64,000 nucleotides of DNA, from contig JAEINU010000001.1 in NCBI GenBank assembly GCA_016342685.1, positions 310,001 through 374,000 on the forward strand. The letters run 5' to 3'. Within the stretch, counting starts at the first letter, position 1, and the number at the start of each line of letters is the position of its first letter. Source of the DNA: Bacteroidales bacterium (GTDB taxonomy: Bacteria; Bacteroidota; Bacteroidia; Bacteroidales; UBA12077). The notes beneath the pieces were generated by a model that was not told the DNA's origin, did not search any database, and saw only the letters and a list, made by a program, of their open reading frames with translations. Positions 35,451 to 44,234 of this stretch are shown here, in pieces. The position numbers and the translations under genes are program-made.

Positions 35451-37313
35451 ATGGATAAAAAATCAATATTTTCATTTATAAAAGAAATTGAACTATTCAA
35501 GGGCTTAACAGAAGATGAATTAATTACATTAAGCGAAAGTATTAATGAGAAGAAATATCAGAAAGGAGATTTGCTTTTTGAAGAGAATGGTCCTCGAAAG
35601 GATATTTTTATTATTTATAGGGGAGAAGTGGAATTGTTTAAGTCAATTCATTTTGGAGCAGAAACAAAGCTTTCATATTTTAGTAAAGGTGATTTTCTTG
35701 GAGAAGGATCTTGGGCTGATGATTCTCCCCATTCAACATCGGCAAGAGCATCTGTAGATACTGTAGTATTTAGTATTGAAAAAAGATTCTTTATTGAAAA
35801 TGGACTTTCTTCGGTGAAAATTTTCAGTAATATAGCAAGAGTAATTTCTCGACGTATGCGACATGCAAATAATAGAATGGTAAATGTCGCAGCACAATAC
35901 GAGTCAGGAAGAACACGTCATGAGCATGATTTGCTTGGTGATAGACAGGTTCCAACAGAATATTTGTATGGGGTACAAACACTTAGAGCTATTGAGAATT
36001 TCAATATTAGCGGAATTACACTTAACTTTTTTCCTGTAATTATAGAGGCATTGGCCATGGTTAAACTTGCTGCTGCAAAAGCAAATCACGAACTTGGGTT
36101 AATAGATGAGTCTGTTTCAAATGCAATAATTAGAGCTTGTAATGAAATAATTAATGGCAAGTATCATAATCACTTTATTGTTGACATGATACAAGGTGGA
36201 GCAGGAACTTCAACTAATATGAATGCAAATGAAGTAATTGCAAATCGAGCATTAGAAATAATGGGTTATGAAAGAGGGCAATATGAATTTTGTCATCCAA
36301 ATAATCATGTTAATTTATCTCAATCAACGAACGATGCTTATCCAACTTCGGTAAAAATTGCGATAATTAATAGTAATAAAAAACTAATAAAAGTTCTTAA
36401 GGAATTAAGTGAGGCATTTTATACTAAGTCGAAGGAATTTGCTCATATAATTAAAATGGGCAGAACGCAGTTGCAAGACGCTGTTCCAATGACATTGGGT
36501 CAATCTTTTGAGGCATATGCTGTAACTTTAGAAGAAGAAATAAAACGTTTACAGCAAAATGCAGATTTGTTTTTAGAAATAAATATGGGGGCAACTGCAA
36601 TTGGTACTGGTATAAATTCGGAACCTGAATATGCTGATAAAGTAGTAAGTCAGTTGCAAAAAATATCAGGATTAAAAGTTAAAAATGCAAAAAACCTTAT
36701 TGAGGCAACTCAAGATACAGGTGCATTTGTAATGTATTCATCGGCATTAAAAAGACTTGCAGTTAAACTTTCAAAAATATCGAACGATTTAAGACTTTTG
36801 TCATCGGGTCCGAGAACCGGAATAAATGAAATTAATTTACCTGCGATGCAACCAGGATCTTCAATCATGCCAGGAAAAGTAAATCCTGTAATTCCAGAAG
36901 TTGTAAATCAAATTGCTTTCAAAGTAATAGGAAATGATTTAACTGTAACTATGGGAGCAGAAGCTGGTCAGCTTGAGCTTAATGTTATGGAACCAGTTAT
37001 TGTACAAAGTATTTTTGAATCGGTAGAAATGTTGGTTAACGGAATGAAAACACTTAATTATAAGTGTGTTGTTGGTATTACCGCCAATGAAGGTAGGTGT
37101 AAAGAAATGGTTTTAAATAGTATTGGTATTGTTACTGCACTAAATCCTGTACTTGGTTATGAAACATGTTCTATGCTTGCAAAAGAAGCTCTTAATAATA
37201 ATTTTAGTGTATATGATTTGGTTATTGAGAAAAATCTATTATCGCAAGAGGAACTTGATGATTTACTTGCACCTGAGAATATGATTAAACCGAAAAAGAT
37301 GAAAAAACTCTAG
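35451..37313 (+). CDS. aspA: cyclic-nucleotide-binding domain fused to aspartate ammonia-lyase
   Basis: The 620-residue fusion starts at ATG 35451 (an in-frame TTG at 35409 is less likely). Residues about 10-130 are a Crp-type cNMP domain: LFKGLTEDELITLSESINEK, GDLLFEENGPRKDIFIIYRGEVELF, GDFLGEGSWADDSPHSTSARA. From about 150 on it is a full aspartase of the fumarase superfamily: TRHEHDLLGDRQVP, GGAGTSTNMNANEVIANRALE, NHVNLSQSTNDAYPT and the catalytic loop GSSIMPGKVNP (Ser about 470-471). The enzyme releases ammonia from aspartate to give fumarate. The fusion suggests control by a cyclic nucleotide or similar ligand; the effector is unknown. A terminator follows. Confidence 0.9.
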   Translation: MDKKSIFSFIKEIELFKGLTEDELITLSESINEKKYQKGDLLFEENGPRKDIFIIYRGEVELFKSIHFGAETKLSYFSKGDFLGEGSWADDSPHSTSARASVDTVVFSIEKRFFIENGLSSVKIFSNIARVISRRMRHANNRMVNVAAQYESGRTRHEHDLLGDRQVPTEYLYGVQTLRAIENFNISGITLNFFPVIIEALAMVKLAAAKANHELGLIDESVSNAIIRACNEIINGKYHNHFIVDMIQGGAGTSTNMNANEVIANRALEIMGYERGQYEFCHPNNHVNLSQSTNDAYPTSVKIAIINSNKKLIKVLKELSEAFYTKSKEFAHIIKMGRTQLQDAVPMTLGQSFEAYAVTLEEEIKRLQQNADLFLEINMGATAIGTGINSEPEYADKVVSQLQKISGLKVKNAKNLIEATQDTGAFVMYSSALKRLAVKLSKISNDLRLLSSGPRTGINEINLPAMQPGSSIMPGKVNPVIPEVVNQIAFKVIGNDLTVTMGAEAGQLELNVMEPVIVQSIFESVEMLVNGMKTLNYKCVVGITANEGRCKEMVLNSIGIVTALNPVLGYETCSMLAKEALNNNFSVYDLVIEKNLLSQEELDDLLAPENMIKPKKMKKL

Positions 37314-37319
37314 ATATTA

Positions 37320-37340
37320 AAAGCCGGTTTTTCCGGCTTT
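37320..37340. terminator. bidirectional terminator between aspA and xseB
   Basis: AAAGCCGG / CCGGCTTT stem with a 5-base T loop, flanked by A-rich and T-rich sequence between convergent genes. Confidence 0.85.
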
Positions 37341-37341
37341 T

Positions 37342-37545
37342 TTATTCTACTTCAATTTCATCAAGAACTTTCTGAATATCATTTTCAGTTTTATGAAGCT
37401 TTTTCTTACATAATTTGATTAAATAGGATACCCTTTTAACTTTATCGGAAAGATCATCAATGTCTAGTTGTTCATCCTCAATTAGGTGTAATATTTCTTC
37501 AATTTCTATTATAGCTTCATTATAGCTTATTTCTTTTTTTGCCAT
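37342..37545 (-). CDS. xseB: exodeoxyribonuclease VII small subunit
   Basis: This 67-residue helical protein matches XseB: EISYNEAIIEIEEILHLIED followed by DIDDLSDKVKRVSYLIKLCKKKL. It binds the large subunit XseA to form exonuclease VII, which degrades single-stranded DNA. It begins only two bases after the stop of a TPR histidine kinase gene, and xseA is 5.3 kb upstream on the same strand, so two kinase genes sit between the two subunits. It is probably still read from the same operon. Confidence 0.9.
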   Translation of the reverse strand: MAKKEISYNEAIIEIEEILHLIEDEQLDIDDLSDKVKRVSYLIKLCKKKLHKTENDIQKVLDEIEVE

Positions 37546-37547
37546 AT

Positions 37548-40466
37548 CTAAATTAGTTTTTTTGAAATTGTAAATTTAAATGTACTTCCTTTATCTAATA
37601 TACTTTCAACCCAAATTTTACCATTGTGAGTTTCAACAAATTCCTTGCAAAGGATAAGTCCTAGACCGCTACCTTGTTCTTCTGATGTTCCGGTTGTTGT
37701 ATAATTAACATCAATTCGAAATAATCTTTGAATATTTTCTTGACTAATACCAACACCATTGTCTATTACAGAAATTTCGGTAAAATCTTTTAGATCTCTA
37801 ACACTTAGTTTAATAAAACTATCTTTATTAGAGAATTTAATTGCATTTGAGATTAAATTCCTGATTATTGCCATAATCATATCATAATCAGCAGTTATTT
37901 TATACTTGGAGTTAAGATCGCTGATTAGGTTTATTTTTTTGCGTTGCGCATTCATTTTTACAAGATCAAAATTCTTCTGAATAATTTCATTTAAATCTAT
38001 TTCTTGCGGCGTAAACTGGATTTTTCCTCTTTGGGTTCTCGACCAATATAATAAGTTTTCAAGAAGTTCTAATTGATCGTCGGCAGAGTTATATATTATC
38101 TCAATAAATTGTTTTATTTCATTTGAATCAAATTCATCAAAGTTGTTCATTAAATGTTTTGTTAATCCGTGTAAAGCATTAAACGGATTTCTTAGGTCGT
38201 GCGCTATAATTGAAAAAAACTTATCTTTTGTTGCATTTAAAATTTTCAAATTATCTTCAGATTCCTGTAATTTTTTATTTGAAAAATCTACCTCCTTAAT
38301 TTTATCCTTGAGCAATGAATTTGTTTTTCGTTTATTAAGAAATAAATTATAAATAAGTGCTATCGATGAAAGTGTTATCAATACAATTATTATTAAGTAG
38401 TTTCGAACGTTTTTTTGTTTTCTTAACTCTAAATCCTTGATCTGTTTTTCTGCAGTTAATTCAGTTATTTCGTCTTCGATTTTGGTCAGTTGATTATAGC
38501 TCTCTTCAAGTTCAAAATTCATTTGAATCTCAATTAATCTTTGAGAATTGATTTTGTTGATTATAGAATCTTTAAATTCTGTGAAATGAATATAGCTATC
38601 CAACGCTTTATCTGAGTTGGAGGTTAGTTTATAGTATCGATATAATTCAAAATGAGCATTCTTTATCAATTCTAAATTTCCAATATCCTGACCGATTTGT
38701 AAAGATTTATATAATAAATCTTTACCTTCTACAAAGTTTTTTTGATTATTGTAGATTACTGCAATTTTTCTATAACATAAAGCGATTAAATATTTGTCGC
38801 CCGTTTTTAGACTAGTTTCAATGGTTCGTTGAAAATATTCAAGTGCTTTTTCCGGATTATTGGTTTTATTATAAAAGTTTCCAATATCGTTTAATATATC
38901 GCTAACACCTTTAATATCTCCAATTTCGTCTCTAATTTTTAAAGCATCATTTAAAAATGAAATTGATTTGTGATAATCTTTTAGCTTAAGATATGTATTT
39001 CCTATGCTTTTTAACGAATTTGCTATATTAACCTTGTCGCCAATTTCTTGTCGTAGAGCAAGCGCTTCGTTAAAGTAGTTTAATGCCTGATCGTATTTTC
39101 TAAGTTTTACATAGGTATTTCCTATAATATGTAGCGAATAGGATATGTCTTTTTTAATCCCAAATTTTCTTTTAATCTCGAGGCTTTTAGTATATGATTC
39201 TAGAGCTCTAGGATAATTATTTATATCGGAGTATATAATACCTATGTTAGTTAGTATTGATGCAGTATTATTTTCATCTCCCAATTCTTGCTTGATTCGT
39301 AAAGCATCAAGATAATTTTTTAGCGCTAGATCGTATTTATTCTGTTTTTTATAAATGCTTCCAATTTGATTTATTGAATTAGCTATATATGACAAATTCC
39401 CAATCTGGTAATAATTGAATAATGATTTGTTAAAATACTCTAATGCAGAATCGAAGTTATTATTGTTTTTATAAACTAGAGCAATATTGTTTAGAGTTTG
39501 TGCTACACCTAATATATCGTTAATTGCTTCTCTTATTTCTAATGATTTTAGGTAAAAGTCTAGCGCTTTTTTAATGTTGTTGGCTGATAAGTAGATGCTT
39601 CCAATACTATTGTAAGATTTCGCAATAGCTTTTTTATCGTTTTTTATTATTCTAAGATCTAGTGCCTTTTCGTTATAATTTAATGCTTTTTTAAACTCAC
39701 CAATACCTTTATAAAAAACCCCAATATTACTTAATACATTCGATTCAGAAATTGTATCTGTTAATTCACGATATATTTCTAATGATTTTTCGTAATAAAA
39801 CAAGCAGCTATCGTAATAATTATTTTTCCAATATAAACTCCCTATAAGGTTAAGAGAGTTTGCAGTTTCGCTTTGGTCAAAAGCTAAATTAGAAGCTGTT
39901 AATGCCTTTTGATGAAACTCTAATGAGAGCTCATATTTATTTTGTAGTTTATATATAATTCCAATATGATTATATACTTCAGATATTTTATTGTTTTTTT
40001 CTGCTAAATATAGGTTTAACGGTTTTTGATAATAGAATAGAGCATTGTCAAGGTTACTTAACATTTTTTCGGAATGCCCAAGTTTTGTATAAATATATAT
40101 TTTAGGTAAGGATGAACGTTGTTCGTAAAAATAATTGAGAGCTTGTTCGTAATAATCAATTGCAACTTTAAAACGACTCATTTCAAAATAAATATCGGCA
40201 ATTTGCATACTCGTATATGCTTCCAATTCATCTTTTCGATATTGCTTCGTTAATTCAAGTGCTTTCCCTGCAAAACTCAGACTTTCGTCTAAATCTATAT
40301 TAAAGTAAGCTTTTGATAATTCAATTAGAATTGGAATGGATTTTTCCTCTTTTGATTCTGTAAGAATTGTTTTAAGACTATCGGTTTTAAAATTATTCTT
40401 TTGAGCCATTAAATTGCCTCCAAAAAATAAATTGAATATTAACAATACTGAAATATAAAACCTCAT
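37548..40466 (-). CDS. TPR-repeat sensor histidine kinase (larger)
   Basis: This 972-residue protein has a signal peptide (about 1-21, ending LMAQ), some thirteen tetratricopeptide repeats at about 55-620 (pattern 'A-L-x-Y-x-x-K-A-L', with intervening NIGxIY or SIGNTY helices), a coiled coil, one membrane span (about 695-715, NYLIIIVLITLSSIALIYNLF), then HisKA with SIIAHDLRNPFNALHGL and HATPase with DNGVGIS and GSGLGLILCKEF. The TPR part should be periplasmic and the kinase cytoplasmic. There is no receiver or output domain, and no response regulator is adjacent. It is 15 bases downstream of a paralogue. Confidence 0.9.
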   Translation of the reverse strand: MRFYISVLLIFNLFFGGNLMAQKNNFKTDSLKTILTESKEEKSIPILIELSKAYFNIDLDESLSFAGKALELTKQYRKDELEAYTSMQIADIYFEMSRFKVAIDYYEQALNYFYEQRSSLPKIYIYTKLGHSEKMLSNLDNALFYYQKPLNLYLAEKNNKISEVYNHIGIIYKLQNKYELSLEFHQKALTASNLAFDQSETANSLNLIGSLYWKNNYYDSCLFYYEKSLEIYRELTDTISESNVLSNIGVFYKGIGEFKKALNYNEKALDLRIIKNDKKAIAKSYNSIGSIYLSANNIKKALDFYLKSLEIREAINDILGVAQTLNNIALVYKNNNNFDSALEYFNKSLFNYYQIGNLSYIANSINQIGSIYKKQNKYDLALKNYLDALRIKQELGDENNTASILTNIGIIYSDINNYPRALESYTKSLEIKRKFGIKKDISYSLHIIGNTYVKLRKYDQALNYFNEALALRQEIGDKVNIANSLKSIGNTYLKLKDYHKSISFLNDALKIRDEIGDIKGVSDILNDIGNFYNKTNNPEKALEYFQRTIETSLKTGDKYLIALCYRKIAVIYNNQKNFVEGKDLLYKSLQIGQDIGNLELIKNAHFELYRYYKLTSNSDKALDSYIHFTEFKDSIINKINSQRLIEIQMNFELEESYNQLTKIEDEITELTAEKQIKDLELRKQKNVRNYLIIIVLITLSSIALIYNLFLNKRKTNSLLKDKIKEVDFSNKKLQESEDNLKILNATKDKFFSIIAHDLRNPFNALHGLTKHLMNNFDEFDSNEIKQFIEIIYNSADDQLELLENLLYWSRTQRGKIQFTPQEIDLNEIIQKNFDLVKMNAQRKKINLISDLNSKYKITADYDMIMAIIRNLISNAIKFSNKDSFIKLSVRDLKDFTEISVIDNGVGISQENIQRLFRIDVNYTTTGTSEEQGSGLGLILCKEFVETHNGKIWVESILDKGSTFKFTISKKLI

Positions 40467-40481
40467 ATTATGATTCTTTAG

Positions 40482-42785
40482 TTAAAGCTTTTCTGATAAC
40501 GGCAGTTTTACCATAAAATTACTTCCTTCACCTAATTTGCTTTCTACAAATATTTCTCCATTACTCTCTAAAATTAATTCTCTGCATAAAATTAATCCTA
40601 AACCGGTTCCTGATTCATTCTCTGTTCCTTTTGTAGAAAGACTTTGGTCTATTCTGAAAAGTTTTTTTAAATTTTCTTTACTAATTCCATTTCCATTGTC
40701 TAAAACCGAAAATACAATATAATTATCTAAAATCTTACTTGATAATTTTATTTCACCATCTTTGTTTGTAAATTTTATTGCATTATTTAGTAGGTTACTA
40801 AATACGGTAATAATAACATGCTTGTCAACAAAAACTAGGGTTTCTTTATTTAACGTGTTTATTATATTAATATTTTTGTTTTTAGCAGTAAGTTGCACTA
40901 AATCTAAAACATCTAAAATTGGATTGTACACATTAATTATTTTAGGTGATAAACGCATACTACCTATTTGTTTTTTTGCCCATTGAAGAAGATTTCCAAG
41001 TAAGTTATACAGGTTTTGCGAAGAATCGTAAATTAGTCTGGAATAGTCTTTAATTTCCTCATTATTTAATTTTTCCAAATTAAGATAAAGTGATTCAGAA
41101 AAGCCTAGTAAAGATTGAAATGGGTTTTTTAAATCATGAGCTATAATCGAAAAGAATTTATCTTTTGTGGCATTTAATTCTTTAAGGTTTATTTCTGATT
41201 TAGAGAGTTTTATATTTGTATTTTCTAATTCTTGGTTTTTAAGTTTTAGTAGCTCATTTGTTTTTCTCTTTAATTGGAATTGTCTAAGAATTAATAATGT
41301 AAGGGCAAATATTAAAATTGAGAAAGCGATCCAATATTTTTGAATGTTTTTTTGACGTTCCAATTCTAATATATTTATTGTATTATCTTTTTTTAAGATT
41401 TTATTTTCAGCTTCTAGAAAATCAGTGTCAAATTTAACTTTCAATTCTTCAATCTTATTCGAACTAGCTGTTTCATATACACTGTCGCTTAACGCAGAAA
41501 ATAATTTATAATATTCGAGCGATTTTTGATATTTTTTTTGATCTGAATACATTTCAGAGTAAAGTTTATAAGACTCAACTAGAAACTCTTTAGCATTTAT
41601 TTTTTTTGCTAAAAGCGAAGCTTTATTCAAATATTCCTGTGCTTGAATATATTTATTCTGTTGTAAAAATATATTTGCAAGATTGTTGTAACAATTCGAT
41701 AGTCCGTGCATATCATTAATTTCTTCACAAATCCGAGTCGATTCTATCAGATTATCAAATGCTTTTTCAAAATAACCAGCATCTAAATGTATTAAGCCAA
41801 TATTATTTAAAGCTGTAGCTACACCACCTTTAATGTCGAGTTCTGTATTTAAAACAAGTGCCTGATTGTAATAATCAAGAGCCATTTTTTTATCACCTTT
41901 AGAGTCATAGGCTGTTCCGATGTTATTTAGTGCTGTTGCTTCACCTTCTTTGTATCCAGTAATAATGTCTATACTCAATGATTTTTTATAAAAATCTAAA
42001 GCTTTATCTATTTCGCTCAGACTTTGATATACTGTTCCAAGGTTGTTGTAGATCATTGAAACGCCTGCTTGGTCGTTGCGTTTGTTGTATATTTCTAAAG
42101 CATTAAAAAAATATTGAAGCGCTTCGTCAAAGCTTGAAATTTCTCCGTAGATATTACCAAGATTATTGTAAAGTTGAGCTAATTCGTTTTCAAGATTTAA
42201 CTCTTTGGTAATTTCGAGTGATATAACAAAATGTTTAATAGAGTTCTTGTAATCACTTATGTTATTATAGATTAAGGCTATGGAATTGTTGTAAGAAGCA
42301 ATGTCCTTTTTGTCATTTCTGTTTATACTTTCGTTTAAAGCATATTTGTAGTGTTCAATTGCTAGTCCATGTCTTTTTTCTACTTGATAAACCAAAGCAA
42401 TATTGTTGTATATGTTAGAAATGCCTTTAGAGTTTTTTATTTCCAAACGAATATCCAAACATTTTTCGTAGAATTCGATAGCCTTATCATTTTCGTTTTG
42501 ATAATAGTAAACATTCCCAATTCTATTGTAAGAATCAGAAATTCCTTTTTTGTCTTGCAAAATATGAGCTAGATTTAAAGCTTCATTAGCAAAGTAAAAA
42601 CTACTATCAAGTGAATAGTTCCAGTAATTCTCTGATAAAGTATTTAGAATGTCAATTTTTGTTTTATCATCTGCAATTTCTAACTCCACTAAAAGGCTAT
42701 CAATCTTTTCTCTTTCATTTTGAGCAGATATATCTACAGTTAAAATGAAAAAGAAGATAATGACAATTAGTTTCTTTATAATCAT
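40482..42785 (-). CDS. TPR-repeat sensor histidine kinase (smaller paralogue)
   Basis: This 767-residue protein has the same layout as its neighbour: signal peptide (about 1-22, ending ISAQ), about nine TPRs (about 55-430; repeats such as NLGNIYGEISSFDEALQYFF and NNLGTVYQSLSEIDKALDFY), one span (about 480-500, YWIAFSILIFALTLLILRQF), HisKA with SIIAHDLKNPFQSLLGF and HATPase with DNGNGIS and GTGLGLILCREL. The two genes are tandem duplicates that differ mainly in repeat number. It starts 71 bases after xseA, so both kinases interrupt the usual xseA-xseB pair. The signal and partner are unknown. Confidence 0.9.
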   Translation of the reverse strand: MIIKKLIVIIFFFILTVDISAQNEREKIDSLLVELEIADDKTKIDILNTLSENYWNYSLDSSFYFANEALNLAHILQDKKGISDSYNRIGNVYYYQNENDKAIEFYEKCLDIRLEIKNSKGISNIYNNIALVYQVEKRHGLAIEHYKYALNESINRNDKKDIASYNNSIALIYNNISDYKNSIKHFVISLEITKELNLENELAQLYNNLGNIYGEISSFDEALQYFFNALEIYNKRNDQAGVSMIYNNLGTVYQSLSEIDKALDFYKKSLSIDIITGYKEGEATALNNIGTAYDSKGDKKMALDYYNQALVLNTELDIKGGVATALNNIGLIHLDAGYFEKAFDNLIESTRICEEINDMHGLSNCYNNLANIFLQQNKYIQAQEYLNKASLLAKKINAKEFLVESYKLYSEMYSDQKKYQKSLEYYKLFSALSDSVYETASSNKIEELKVKFDTDFLEAENKILKKDNTINILELERQKNIQKYWIAFSILIFALTLLILRQFQLKRKTNELLKLKNQELENTNIKLSKSEINLKELNATKDKFFSIIAHDLKNPFQSLLGFSESLYLNLEKLNNEEIKDYSRLIYDSSQNLYNLLGNLLQWAKKQIGSMRLSPKIINVYNPILDVLDLVQLTAKNKNINIINTLNKETLVFVDKHVIITVFSNLLNNAIKFTNKDGEIKLSSKILDNYIVFSVLDNGNGISKENLKKLFRIDQSLSTKGTENESGTGLGLILCRELILESNGEIFVESKLGEGSNFMVKLPLSEKL

Positions 42786-42856
42786 GCTTGTTGTTATTTT
42801 TTGTAAGTTATAATGTCTTTATTGAATGCTATTTAGTTGTTTGTCTTTTTTATTGA

Positions 42857-44230
42857 TTATTCTTTTTTGTTAACAACGCTACTAATTTCACCATCAAATA
42901 GCTTAGTTGTTATTATATCATTTTCAAAAAGTTTATTTATGCTTTTTACTCTTTGTCCATTTTTATATGTGATTGAATATCCTCGTTTTAAAATGTTTAA
43001 TGGATCAAGTAAATCAACTCTATTCTCGTTGTTTTTTAACAATAAGGTTTGCCTTTGAAAATGTAGTTTTAGCTTATGTTCTATTTGATTTTTAAAGCTG
43101 TTAATAGTATAGTTTTTTTGACGTATATTTTTTCCTAAATCTGATTTTATGGATCTTGAATAGTTTAATAAGCTTGAGTTCTTCAGATTTAAAATTGTTT
43201 TGGATTTAGCCTCTAAATTCTTTGAGATTAGCTTTAGATCAAATTCATTTCGATGGATTGTTTTTTCAACCACAGGTTTTATTCTCAATGTCAGATTTAT
43301 TAAATCAATATTCAAATTCTCAAAATAGTTTAACCTTGAGTTGTTAATGGTTTCTTTCTGTGAGTCAAGAATATTATTAAGTTCAATTGCCTTATTAAGA
43401 ATGAACTCGGCAACTGCAGTCGGAGTTTTCAACTTCTTATATGCAACAATATCTGATATAGATTCATCCTTATCGTGTCCAATACCGGTTAAAACAGGTA
43501 ATGGAAACTGAGCAATGTTTGATGCAAGAGTATAACTGTCGAAACAGCTTAAATCTGATTGTGCTCCGCCACCTCTAATAATTACTACAGCATCAAATAG
43601 ATGTTCGTGCTTGTAAATATTTTCTAGTGACGAGATAATTGATTCTTCAGCATTTACACCTTGCATTATTGAGGGAAAAAGCTTCAAATAAAATTTAAAT
43701 CTATAATTATTTTGTGTTATCTGATTAATAAAGTCTTGATATCCAGCTGCTGTTTCGGAAGAAATTACAGCAATTCTTTGAGGAAGAATCGGAAATTCGA
43801 GTTCTTTATTCATATCAATAATACCATCATCTTCTAACTTTTTTATAATCTCACGTTTTTTAATTGCAAGATCTCCAATGGTGTAACTGGGATCAATATC
43901 TTTTATATTTAGGCTTAAACCAAATAATTCGTGAAATTCGATATTGGCTTGGATAAGTATTTTTAGGCCTGGAGATAATTCTTGTCCTGTTGCGTTTTCA
44001 AAATATGGTTTTAACATTCGAAAAGTGAATGCCCAGATTGTTGCTCGTGTTTTTGCTATTATATTATCGCTTAAAACATCCTTTTCTATTAATTCGATGT
44101 AGCAATGTCCGTTTCGATTTACTTTTAATTCGCTAATTTCTGCAACGATCCATACCGGATCAGAAAATTTATCTTTTAAAGTATCCTGAATTGATTTATT
44201 TAACTCAAGCAAAGTGATTTTGTGTATCAT
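42857..44230 (-). CDS. xseA: exodeoxyribonuclease VII large subunit
   Basis: This 457-residue catalytic subunit of exonuclease VII cuts single-stranded DNA from either end. It has an N-terminal OB fold (ITLLELNKSIQDTLKDKFSD, VWIVAEISELKVNRNGHCYIEL), the conserved core IAVISSETAAGYQDFINQI, VIIRGGGAQSDLSCFDSYTL, TGIGHDKDESISDIVAYKKL and KTPTAVAEFI, and a C-terminal coiled coil ending DPLNILKRGYSIT. It starts four bases after the subtilisin gene and is read with it. Its partner xseB lies beyond two kinase genes. Confidence 0.96.
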   Translation of the reverse strand: MIHKITLLELNKSIQDTLKDKFSDPVWIVAEISELKVNRNGHCYIELIEKDVLSDNIIAKTRATIWAFTFRMLKPYFENATGQELSPGLKILIQANIEFHELFGLSLNIKDIDPSYTIGDLAIKKREIIKKLEDDGIIDMNKELEFPILPQRIAVISSETAAGYQDFINQITQNNYRFKFYLKLFPSIMQGVNAEESIISSLENIYKHEHLFDAVVIIRGGGAQSDLSCFDSYTLASNIAQFPLPVLTGIGHDKDESISDIVAYKKLKTPTAVAEFILNKAIELNNILDSQKETINNSRLNYFENLNIDLINLTLRIKPVVEKTIHRNEFDLKLISKNLEAKSKTILNLKNSSLLNYSRSIKSDLGKNIRQKNYTINSFKNQIEHKLKLHFQRQTLLLKNNENRVDLLDPLNILKRGYSITYKNGQRVKSINKLFENDIITTKLFDGEISSVVNKKE

Positions 44231-44234
44231 ATTG

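Noticed and set aside
37548-42785. TPR arrays checked for long DNA repeats or CRISPR-like structure
   Set aside because: The periodicity is at protein level (about 40 codons per unit) with diverged DNA and no identical repeat-spacer pattern.
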